The position numbers were made by a program, and so were the translations under genes. Below the pieces are notes generated by a model that was not told the origin of the DNA, did no database searches, and saw only the letters and a list, made by a program, of their open reading frames with translations. From CABRXV01 sp900754955 (GTDB lineage: Bacteria > Actinomycetota > Coriobacteriia > Coriobacteriales > Eggerthellaceae), in assembly GCA_902475005.1 (NCBI GenBank), contig CABRXV010000013.1, positions 1-36,377 on the forward strand: 36,377 nucleotides of DNA. Reading direction: 5' to 3'. Positions 1-7,485 of this stretch are shown here, in pieces (within the stretch, counting starts at the first letter, position 1; each line of letters starts with the position of its first letter).

Positions 1-505
1 CGCTCGTGGCCAGCACCAAAGCGCCGCCCACCAGCTTGGTCGTGGACACAGGGCCCGTGGCGTACACGTCCACTTCCATACCCGGCTCCACCGAACCACC
101 CACGGCCTGCACGGGCCGCGCCGGCACGCTGATGGCGGCCATGCCCGCAGGCACCGCCAGTTCGGAGTCGGACACCTCGGTGCGCCGGAAGCAGAGGACT
201 TCCCCCTTGATGACGTTCGAACCCAGACGTCTACCGATGATTTGGGAGGAATCAGTCACGGCAGTGTCGGGCAGAAGGTCGGCCACCCACATCTTCGTGA
301 CGACGGCCGAGGCGTCCACCACCTCGCCCGCCGCCAAGTCGCGCTTGGCCACGCACACTTCCACCTGATCGCCCCCGTAGCGCTCAAGCGCCTCGGCTCG
401 AGCCGCGTCCACCTCCCCGCGCACGCTGGCCAAGTAGAGGGCCACGCACAACGCGCAGCACAGCCCGCAGGCCAGAGCACCCCATTTCGTCTTGTTGATT
501 GCCAT
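1..505 (-). CDS. CpaB/RcpC-like Flp pilus assembly protein, 5' part only
   Basis: The frame is open to the window edge, so only the first 168 residues are present. The ATG at 505 follows an AGGAG Shine-Dalgarno. Visible order: a short basic N-terminus, one hydrophobic segment (about residues 8-26), then a SAF-type domain (about 47-110) with the pattern 'VAKRDLAAGEVVDASAVV ... IIGRRLGSNVIKGEVL', then the start of the next conserved block ('VPAGMAAISVPARPVQAVGG', 'VEPGMEVDVYATGP'). This matches CpaB/RcpC, the membrane-anchored periplasmic component of Flp/Tad pilus secretion. The remaining tad/cpa genes would be expected beyond position 1. Identification rests on motif pattern; the C-terminal half cannot be judged. 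It is divergent from the histidine kinase at 723. Confidence 0.75.
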   Translation of the reverse strand, partial: MAINKTKWGALACGLCCALCVALYLASVRGEVDAARAEALERYGGDQVEVCVAKRDLAAGEVVDASAVVTKMWVADLLPDTAVTDSSQIIGRRLGSNVIKGEVLCFRRTEVSDSELAVPAGMAAISVPARPVQAVGGSVEPGMEVDVYATGPVSTTKLVGGALVLATS

Positions 506-722
506 CGCTTCTCCTGACTTTCGGAAACGATGACATCATGCAAGATCACGACCGTAAAAATGACGCGGGAATGTCCCGTTTCGTTCCTCGCGCCGACCGT
601 CATGGAGTCGCACTCTCGACCGCACTGGCGTCGCATTCCCGAAAACAGGGCTTCTTGATCGACGGCTTGAATCATGCTAGCCTGACGCTTTCATCGATCA
701 ACTAAGGGGGTCTCGATCGAAC

Positions 723-2393
723 ATGGGCAAAAATCTTGAGCTGCGTTTGGCGGTGCCAACGACCATCGCGATCTCCCTGCTTCTCGTCATAAGCATCATC
801 TCGGACGCATGGCTACAAGCACGACAAGCCGAAGAGACACTTACCGAACAGGCCTACATCCTTTCTCAGGAAATGCAATCAATGTGGGACTTTATCTCAG
901 TCAACCAAGAGCTGATAAATACCGACGGCGACGGCACGTACACGTTCAAAGGCCTGCACTGCTCCATCGTGGGAACCTCGGTGGGCGCTTTGTTTTCTCA
1001 CCGAACCGATTACGTCATCCGCTACGTGTCCGACAACCCCCGAAACCCCAAAAACGCTCCCGACGCCTTCGAAACGGAAGCAATTGGGGAGTTCAGAAGC
1101 AACACGAACCTAGGCGAGTACTACTCGTTCGGAACCATGAACGACGAGAGCTATTACCGCTACTCTGTCCCCCTGAAGATGCAATCGGCTTGTGCCGAAT
1201 GCCACGGCGATCCCGTGGGCGAGATAGACGTAACTGGCTTTCCCAAGGAGGGCCTTCAGTCCGGCGACCTAGTGGGAATTGCCAGCATATCCATTCCTGC
1301 CAAGCCTTACGAAGACAATCTTCTCGAGCAGATCCTTTTGCGCAGCCTCCTTTCCTTCGCCGTGCTTGCCGCCTGCCTGCTCACTATCCGGCTCGTAACG
1401 AAACGGCGCGTTATCAAACCGCTGGGAGCCATCGCAAGCGCCGTGCAGAGCATCGGAGGCGGCAATCTGGAAACCCGAATTGAGGTGGAGCCTCCCGCCT
1501 CGGAGGACGAAATCGGCTCCCTATCGACCTGCATCAACGACATGGCCGGCGAGCTCCACTCGCTCCACGAAGATCTGGAGAGGCTGGTACGTGTGCGCAC
1601 AGAGCAGTTGGCAGACGCGAACACGACACTGACAAACCAAGCCCGCGAACTTGAAGCCATGAATGATCGGCTACGTGAGAACGACCTGTACAAGTCTCAT
1701 TTCTTCACCATGATGAGCCATGAGCTGCGTACCCCCATCACGGCCATTCGCGCCTATGTTGACATCCTGGACGACGTCGACGAAATCGACGATGCGGCCC
1801 GGCACAATGCCGTCAACGCCATCCGATCGAACACCCAAGCCCTTACGAAGCTCGTCGACAATATTCTCGACTCAGCACGCATCGAGGCCGGAGCGGTCAA
1901 GGCCGAAATGGATGTCGTCGACGCCAACGACATCATGAACGAGCTGGCAAAGACTTTGGACTCCTTGGCGCTGGACAAAGGCGTCTCGTTAACCGTCGCC
2001 TCCAGCAAAGAAGTGCCACTGTTCCTCGCTGATGAGGAGAAACTCCTGCACATTCTCGTGAACTTGGGATCCAACGCCATCAAGTACACCCCTGCAGGCG
2101 GCCATGTGAATGCGAGCGCCTTCCTGAATGCCGAGAAGACGATGGTCTGCTTCGAGGTGGCCGACGATGGCGTTGGCATCTCCAAAGAAGATCAGCGCCT
2201 GATCTTCGACAAGTTCATCCAGGGAGAGGGGTCGGTAGCGCGCCCCGTGAGCGGCAGCGGGCTCGGACTTACCTTGGCAAAAGAGTATGCAGAACTTCAT
2301 AATGGTGATATCCTGCTTCAAAGCGAAATGGGCACAGGCAGTACATTTACGGTTCGCATACCGTTCGAGGCTCCCGACTTCGGCCTCGAATAG
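723..2393 (+). CDS. Membrane histidine kinase with c-type-heme (DUF3365/Tll0287-like) sensor domain
   Basis: 556 residues. Domain order: TM1 (about 11-30); an extracytoplasmic sensor domain of about 170 residues ending in a heme c attachment motif C157-AE-C160-H161; TM2 (about 203-223); HAMP (about 224-277); a coiled coil; HisKA with H333 in 'MMSHELRTPITA'; and a HATPase with the N box 'NLGSNAIKYTP', G1 'DDGVGIS' and G2 'GSGLGLTLAK'. The sensor resembles the DUF3365/Tll0287 heme-binding fold, so a covalently bound periplasmic heme probably senses redox state or a small ligand (inference). Its response regulator begins 12 nt after the stop, and the cognate molybdoenzyme genes lie directly downstream, which suggests control of that respiratory system. 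The start is the ATG about 10 nt after an AAGGGGG stretch. Confidence 0.9.
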   Translation: MGKNLELRLAVPTTIAISLLLVISIISDAWLQARQAEETLTEQAYILSQEMQSMWDFISVNQELINTDGDGTYTFKGLHCSIVGTSVGALFSHRTDYVIRYVSDNPRNPKNAPDAFETEAIGEFRSNTNLGEYYSFGTMNDESYYRYSVPLKMQSACAECHGDPVGEIDVTGFPKEGLQSGDLVGIASISIPAKPYEDNLLEQILLRSLLSFAVLAACLLTIRLVTKRRVIKPLGAIASAVQSIGGGNLETRIEVEPPASEDEIGSLSTCINDMAGELHSLHEDLERLVRVRTEQLADANTTLTNQARELEAMNDRLRENDLYKSHFFTMMSHELRTPITAIRAYVDILDDVDEIDDAARHNAVNAIRSNTQALTKLVDNILDSARIEAGAVKAEMDVVDANDIMNELAKTLDSLALDKGVSLTVASSKEVPLFLADEEKLLHILVNLGSNAIKYTPAGGHVNASAFLNAEKTMVCFEVADDGVGISKEDQRLIFDKFIQGEGSVARPVSGSGLGLTLAKEYAELHNGDILLQSEMGTGSTFTVRIPFEAPDFGLE

Positions 2394-2405
2394 GAGGGGG
2401 TTCCC

Positions 2406-3110
2406 ATGGCGCAGACAATACTCGTGGTCGATGACGATGCCAGTATCCGTGATGCGGTGTCGTTCTACATGAGACGTGAGGGCTACGACGTTCTGCAGGC
2501 CAAGGACGGCCAGGCGGCCATGGAGGTCATCGCAACGGAAAACTTCGATCTGGCGATCCTCGATATCATGATGGAAGGCTACAACGGGTTCGAGCTATGC
2601 TCGGCCATTCGGGATCGAAACCAAACCGTGCCCATCATTCTTCTTTCGGCCAAACGCGACCTCATCGATAAAAGCCTTGGGTTCAAACTGGGCGCAGACG
2701 ACTACATCACCAAGCCCTTCGAGCCCGCCGAGTTGGTCATGCGCGTCAACTCGTGCCTGAGGAGGAGCCAGGCCTTCGCCGAAAAGAGCGAAGGAGCCAA
2801 TGGCGACGGAGGCTCGACGATCATCCTGGGTGATTTATCCATCGATACCCAAACGCGGCAAGTGACAGCCCGCGGAGAAAGGCTCGAACTAACCGCAAAA
2901 GAGTACAACATCCTCCTTTTGCTCGCCGAACGCCCCAACATCGTGTTCACGCGTCAGCAAATTCTCGATGCGGTCTGGGGTTACGATTACTACGGCAGCA
3001 ATGGGGTCGTCGCAGTCTTCATACGCAAGCTTCGCGAGAAGATCGAGGGGGATCCTTCCAAACCGGTTCACATTATCACCGAATGGGGCGTCGGCTACCG
3101 CATCGTGTAG
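2406..3110 (+). CDS. OmpR/PhoB-family response regulator
   Basis: 234 residues. The N-terminal receiver has an acidic pocket (VVDDD), phospho-acceptor D53 in 'LAILDIMM', and conserved K103 in 'ITKPFEPAE'. The C-terminal winged helix (about 135-234) has 'LELTAKEYNILLLLAERP' and 'GSNGVVAVFIRKLREKIE', typical of the OmpR/PhoB subfamily. The start has a strong AGGAGGGGG Shine-Dalgarno and lies 12 nt after the kinase stop, so the two are co-transcribed. The probable target is the promoter of the molybdoenzyme gene at 3325, where 12-bp-spaced direct repeats are visible. No missing key residues. Confidence 0.95.
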   Translation: MAQTILVVDDDASIRDAVSFYMRREGYDVLQAKDGQAAMEVIATENFDLAILDIMMEGYNGFELCSAIRDRNQTVPIILLSAKRDLIDKSLGFKLGADDYITKPFEPAELVMRVNSCLRRSQAFAEKSEGANGDGGSTIILGDLSIDTQTRQVTARGERLELTAKEYNILLLLAERPNIVFTRQQILDAVWGYDYYGSNGVVAVFIRKLREKIEGDPSKPVHIITEWGVGYRIV

Positions 3111-3148
3111 AATACCGTGAAAACAATCGGTAATAAAAGGAAAGAATT

Positions 3149-3193
3149 CTTAATCACTTCCTTAATCGAATCCTAAACGGCGCTTCCTATCAT
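3149..3193 (+). promoter_or_regulatory. Candidate response-regulator operator and promoter for the molybdoenzyme operon
   Basis: CTTAATC occurs at 3149-3155 and again at 3161-3167, and a degenerate CTAAAC copy starts at 3173, giving a 12-bp period. About 10 bp after the last copy is TATCAT (3188-3193), a 5/6 match to a -10 box, with no recognisable -35. This is the geometry of PhoB-type activation, where direct repeats replace the -35. Repeats and spacing are read directly; function is inferred. Confidence 0.5.
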
Positions 3194-3324
3194 GATGCTC
3201 CAAGGGGAAGCACATCTGCAAAGGCCGCGGGGGCGGCCCGAATCCAGCCCATTTCTTTCGGGATCGCCCAACCTACGAACCCGCACGGATCGCGCTTCCC
3301 CGTCTTCGAGAGAGAGGAGATAGC

Positions 3325-5910
3325 ATGGAGGAAAGAAAGGGATGCCGCGCGCAAACGCGCACACCCGAAAGCCAGAAGGGTGTCAGTGCAACCATGGATC
3401 GAAGAACCTTCGCCACCCTGGCGGGAGCGGCTGCGGCAGCCATCGCACTGCCGGGATGCGCCTCAGAGAAGCGCGATCTGAGCGAAACGGCCGCACCCGA
3501 GACCAAAGACAGCATCGCGGCAGCCCAGCAGGAAGAGCTCGAGCTGTTCCGGGTGACGAGCGGCTACAACTGCTGCTACTGCACCATCCAGGGCTACAAG
3601 CGTGACGGCAAGATCGTCTACATCGAGCCGGGCGAGCTACCGAACATGCCCGAGCGCAACCACGCGTGCCAGCGCTGCATGTCGTGGTGCAAGAGCGTCA
3701 CTGACGTGGATCGGCGGCTTCTCTACCCCATGAAGCGCACCGGCGAACGGGGCTCCGGCGAGTTCGAACGCATTTCCTGGGACGAGGCCATCGACCTTAT
3801 GGCCGAGAAGCTGAGCGCAGCGATCGCAAAGGATCCCCGTTCTGCGAGCTTCTACATCTTCACAGGCAACATGTGCACCTTTGACTGGTTTGCCCCAGCG
3901 CGTATGGCTCATTGCTTGGGAGCAAGCACCTGGGCCATGGAGGGCATCATGGGCGATCATGCGACCTCTGTCGGCTACACGATGGTCACGGGCAACCCCG
4001 ATCCCGGTCATGACGCCCTCGATTTCATGAACTCCAACCTGCTCTTGTTTTTCGGCACCAACATGGTGGACACCATCGTTCCCTCTGCCCGCTACCTTGC
4101 CCGAGCGAAAGAAAACGGGGCGAAACTCATCGTCTTGGATCCGCGTCTCAGCTCTACAGCTGCCATTGCTGATCAATGGATCCCCATCAACCCTGGAACC
4201 GATACGGCTCTCGTTCTTGCCATGATGAACGTGATCATCGCTAACGACCTGCATGACAAGACCTGGCTCGCCAACTATTCTTGCGCACCTCTTCTCGTCT
4301 CCGACGCCGACGGAACGTACCTGCACACCGACAGCGGCGCGTACTGCGCTTGGGACACCGCCACCAATACCGTTGTGGAAGCTGCACCTTCCCAGGGCGA
4401 GGACGACGGCACCTCGGGCCCCGAAAGCACTTGGGCGCTCACCGGGCATTTCGAGGTGAACGGCGTTGCGTGCCACCCGACCATGGACGATCTGGTGGCC
4501 GAAGTGCAGAAGTGGACTCCCGACCGCGCCGCCGAAATCACCGGCGTCGATGCCGCCGTCATCGAACAGCTAGCCTTGGACTATGCCAAGGCTCAGCCTG
4601 CAGCCATCCAAACCTGCACCGGCTCCTCACGCTACTTCCATGGCTACGAAATCTGCCGAGCGACCGCGACACTTTCCGGCCTCTGCGGTTACACCGGTCG
4701 CGCCGGCGGCGGCTCCTCTCGTAACAACGGCGGCGCCTGCATCGACGGTGCATCTCTCAGCTTCACTGGCTCATCCGGTGCCGACACGCCTCTCATGAAC
4801 TCGGCCGAGTGGGATACCGTGGGCGACGGTGCGTCCTTCGGCACCTTCATGGGCGCCACCCTAGCCCTGTACAGTACCGATCCCGAAGCGTACCGCAACG
4901 CCCGCGTCTTCAAGAGCTCGGAGATCTACGACGCGGCCATCACGGGCGATCCCGTGCCAATCGACTTCCTCTACATCGCCACCGCGAACTTCATCAACCA
5001 GAGCCCCGATGCCCACAAGGTGATCGACGAGGTGTTCCCCGCCATCGATTTCATCGTGACCGCCGATCCGTTCAATACCTGGACAGCCCAATACTCCGAC
5101 CTTGTGCTGCCCACCTCCACCTGGCTCGAGAACTGGGACATCTCCACCAGCGGCACCGGTCCCTACATCCGCATCAACAAACCGGTCATCGAGCGCGTCG
5201 GCGAATGCAAGTCGGACACGGAGATCATGAGCCTTCTGGCAAAGAAGATGGGCGTAGAGGACGCTTGGAGCAAAACCGACGAGGAATGGGTGCGCACCTT
5301 CCTCGACAGCGATCACCCCGCCTTCGAAGGATGCGATATCGAAGAGGCAATCAACGAAGGAATCCTCGCTCGCAAAGATGGCATCTATGATCGCGCTACT
5401 TACCCATTGGGCGACAAGGTCTTCGCTACCCCCACTGGTCGTTTGGAGTTCTACACCGAGATGCTCTACGAGTTCGGCGCCCAAGTGCCCACTTATCTGC
5501 GCGGCGAGACCAATCCCGAGAACCAGTTTGCCGACAAGTACCCTCTCACGTTCATTCAGTACCACGATCGCGCTCGCGTCCACACGCAACATTCGGAAGT
5601 GAAGCTTCTTGAAACGCTGGAAGCCGAGCCTCATGTTCAGATCAACCCCGAAGATGCGGACGCGCGCGGTATTGCCCACAACGACATGGTTCGCGTTTTC
5701 AACGACCGTGGATTCTTCAAGTGCAAGGCAGCGGTAACTCCCGGCATTCGCAAGGGCGTCATTGCCCTCGCCCAGGGCTGGGAACCCAAGGACTTCGCCG
5801 AAGGCCATTACCAGTACCTGACCCATTACGTCAAGAATCCCGTTGAAGAGGCCATCAGCATGACCAACGCTGCGTTCTACGACGTGCGCGCCGAGATCGA
5901 AAAGGCATAG
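3325..5910 (+). CDS. Exported molybdopterin oxidoreductase catalytic subunit (DMSO reductase family)
   Basis: 861 residues. A long n-region leads into R26-R27 of a twin-arginine-like motif (MDRRTFATLAG), a hydrophobic stretch and a lipobox ending at C45 (ALPGC), so the protein is probably Tat-exported and may be lipid-anchored. An N-terminal [4Fe-4S] site is suggested by C83, C84, C86 and C115 (C118 and C122 nearby), followed by 'RLLYPMKRTG', the molybdopterin core, and a C-terminal dinucleotide-binding domain (about 735-855; 'HVQINPEDADARGI', 'VRVFNDRG'). The metal ligand is not certain; the segment 'GIMGDHATSVGY' is where a ligand is expected. The start at 3325 has a GAGGAG site 5 nt upstream; an in-frame ATG at 3394 is the alternative. 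The substrate cannot be assigned. The ferredoxin subunit follows after 10 nt. Confidence 0.9.
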   Translation: MEERKGCRAQTRTPESQKGVSATMDRRTFATLAGAAAAAIALPGCASEKRDLSETAAPETKDSIAAAQQEELELFRVTSGYNCCYCTIQGYKRDGKIVYIEPGELPNMPERNHACQRCMSWCKSVTDVDRRLLYPMKRTGERGSGEFERISWDEAIDLMAEKLSAAIAKDPRSASFYIFTGNMCTFDWFAPARMAHCLGASTWAMEGIMGDHATSVGYTMVTGNPDPGHDALDFMNSNLLLFFGTNMVDTIVPSARYLARAKENGAKLIVLDPRLSSTAAIADQWIPINPGTDTALVLAMMNVIIANDLHDKTWLANYSCAPLLVSDADGTYLHTDSGAYCAWDTATNTVVEAAPSQGEDDGTSGPESTWALTGHFEVNGVACHPTMDDLVAEVQKWTPDRAAEITGVDAAVIEQLALDYAKAQPAAIQTCTGSSRYFHGYEICRATATLSGLCGYTGRAGGGSSRNNGGACIDGASLSFTGSSGADTPLMNSAEWDTVGDGASFGTFMGATLALYSTDPEAYRNARVFKSSEIYDAAITGDPVPIDFLYIATANFINQSPDAHKVIDEVFPAIDFIVTADPFNTWTAQYSDLVLPTSTWLENWDISTSGTGPYIRINKPVIERVGECKSDTEIMSLLAKKMGVEDAWSKTDEEWVRTFLDSDHPAFEGCDIEEAINEGILARKDGIYDRATYPLGDKVFATPTGRLEFYTEMLYEFGAQVPTYLRGETNPENQFADKYPLTFIQYHDRARVHTQHSEVKLLETLEAEPHVQINPEDADARGIAHNDMVRVFNDRGFFKCKAAVTPGIRKGVIALAQGWEPKDFAEGHYQYLTHYVKNPVEEAISMTNAAFYDVRAEIEKA

Positions 5911-5920
5911 GAGGGAAGCT

Positions 5921-6493
5921 ATGAGCACAGCCCAGTATGGAATGGTCATCGACCTTCGCAGCTGCACGGGATGCCAAACCTGCGTCATCAGCTGCAAAAC
6001 AGCCAACGAAGTGCCCGAAGAGGGATTCTGGAGCCACGTCATCGACTACTACGAAGGCGAGACCTACATCGCCTCGGAGGTCGACGGGAAGGTGGACATG
6101 AAATTTCGCTCGACTTTGTGCAACCACTGCGCCAACCCCGCGTGCGTCGCGGCCTGCCCCACAGGAGCTATGCACAAGAGCGAGGAAACCGGCATTGTAT
6201 CAGTGGATCAGGATATTTGCATCGGGTGCAACACTTGCGGCAATACCTGCCCCTACGAGGTGCCCGTCTTGCAGGAGGAGCGCTGCGTCATGGGGAAGTG
6301 CAACCTGTGCGCCGGCCGCCTCGATCAGGGCAAGGATCCCTTCTGCGTGCAGGCGTGTCCCACTCGCATCCGCAAGGTTGGCCTGATTTCTGACCCGGAA
6401 AGCGAGGTCTCGAAGCTCATTGTCGAACACAATGCGCAGCCCTACAAGCCCGAAAATGACACATCGCCTTCCGTGTACTACATCCTGCCCTAA
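5921..6493 (+). CDS. DmsB-like ferredoxin subunit with four [4Fe-4S] sites
   Basis: 190 residues. Four cysteine clusters are intact: 'CTGCQTCVISC', 'CNHCANPACVAACP', 'CIGCNTCGNTCP' and 'CNLCAGRLDQGKDPFCVQACPT'. This is the usual layout and length of the electron-transfer subunit of DmsABC/PsrABC/NrfC-type enzymes. It carries no signal peptide, so if the catalytic subunit is exported the two are probably co-exported as a complex. AGGAGGGAAGCT precedes the ATG. No membrane-anchor subunit (DmsC/NrfD-like) or maturation chaperone follows in the window; the next gene is a tRNA on the other strand. Confidence 0.95.
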   Translation: MSTAQYGMVIDLRSCTGCQTCVISCKTANEVPEEGFWSHVIDYYEGETYIASEVDGKVDMKFRSTLCNHCANPACVAACPTGAMHKSEETGIVSVDQDICIGCNTCGNTCPYEVPVLQEERCVMGKCNLCAGRLDQGKDPFCVQACPTRIRKVGLISDPESEVSKLIVEHNAQPYKPENDTSPSVYYILP

Positions 6494-6630
6494 TAATTGC
6501 ACTGCGAGCTAGCCTCCTCCTTCATTCAGCAGTCGGCAGCGATGAGCAGCGAAGCTCGCTCCAGAGACCCGGCTACCCTTGCTGCCGCTCAACAACGGCT
6601 ACGTCGAATCCGCAGCGGCACAGAAAAACA

Positions 6631-6659
6631 AGAAAGCCCCAGGCAACCTGGGGCTTTCT
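6631..6659 (-). terminator. Rho-independent terminator after the tRNA gene
   Basis: Perfect 13-bp arms (AGAAAGCCCCAGG) around a 3-nt loop. On the minus strand the stem is followed by TTGTTTTT, so it serves the tRNA. It may also stop read-through from the plus-strand molybdoenzyme operon. Confidence 0.85.
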
Positions 6660-6670
6660 GCTTCAATTCA

Positions 6671-6745
6671 TGGTGGTCGCGGAGGGATTTGAACCCCCGA
6701 CCTTGTGCTTGTAAGGCACCTGCGCTCCCGCTGCGCCAACCGACC
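6671..6745 (-). tRNA. tRNA-Val (anticodon UAC)
   Basis: Read on the minus strand the sequence begins GGTCGGTTGGCGC and ends CGCGACC-A-CCA. It has a D arm GCGC/GCGC, an anticodon loop CTTACAA (anticodon TAC, codon GUA), a T loop TTCAAAT with a 5-bp T stem, and an encoded CCA end. Acceptor pairs 1-5 are good, but 6-67 is G-G and 7-66 is U-C, and the top anticodon-stem pair 27-43 is G-A. It is therefore a tRNA gene by overall form with a weakened acceptor stem. Confidence 0.8.
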
Positions 6746-7485
6746 GTATGAAAGCATTGCGAGCAACGAAACCGCTCTCAACGCGAATGGTTATTGTTGC
6801 ACAGAAAGATTGCGTTTGCAAACGACGAGACGCCGAGCCAACGGCAATCCCCACGGCCCAACGACAAGAAAACACTGCGAACAAACGCGTTTTCCCGCCA
6901 TATCCGTCATGCTGTCGATAGGCAAAGACCGCTTTCTCTCATACTGAAGCACGTTGTTTTCATCGCCTTCGCTGTAAAAACGATCATTATCCATTTTCAG
7001 AATAAAGTGTGAATGCGATCAGGTACTGAACAGGGGTTTCTTAAAATCAATACGAGAAAATCAACCTCTCAGTCTGATAGGCGAGCATGAAAGAAACCCC
7101 AAAAAACATTGACGATTGATGGCTCATACCATACTCTTCAATTTGTAATGTTCCTTTGCGAGACGAAGCCGACGCGAACGGTCGGCTTTTTCCTGCAAGG
7201 GGATACTACGAAGCGTCGAGAGAATACCGAAAGGAGGCAATTCGCGCAGTCGTTTCTTCCGGCCGTCGCGATGCCCGAGAACCGAAATCGGTCTCCGTTG
7301 GGGAACGGAGGCCAGCGTCGCGGAATGTTTCAGTAACCCTAGATGCTGAAACGCTCCGTGAATTCTCGAAGCTAATCGCTGCGCTTCCGGTCTTGCTACT
7401 GCGCCGGGGATGATTCATCTCTTTTGCTTCGCACCGTTCTTCTTTGGGAAAGAAAGGTGCGCAACATCTCATTTAGGGGGTATTA
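6746..7485. other. Long intergenic stretch with hairpins, no convincing gene
   Basis: This 740-bp stretch is locally richer in A/T than its surroundings. It contains a 10-bp inverted repeat (GGGGTTTCTT at 7033-7042, AAGAAACCCC at 7091-7100) followed by A6; a terminator-like hairpin at 7166-7188 followed by TTTTT; a CTCCGTT-GGGG-AACGGAG hairpin around 7292-7309; and GTTTCAG/CTGAAAC arms around 7328-7352. The latter part could be the 5' leader of the transporter at 7486. Small open frames here lack good ribosome-binding sites and family features. Confidence 0.5.
7166..7190 (+). terminator. Terminator-like hairpin upstream of the transporter
   Basis: AAGCCGAC and GTCGGCTT form an 8-bp stem around a 7-nt loop, followed by a T run. 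It could end a short upstream transcript or act as an attenuator in the leader of the transporter gene. The role is not decided by sequence. Confidence 0.5.

Noticed and set aside
6497..6751. Plus-strand frame containing SRRDLNPRP
   Set aside because: This is the well-known false translation across the reverse strand of a tRNA gene.
7156..7413. 85-codon open frame before the transporter
   Set aside because: It runs through the hairpins, starts without a Shine-Dalgarno and has no family features; considered a possible leader peptide but unsupported.
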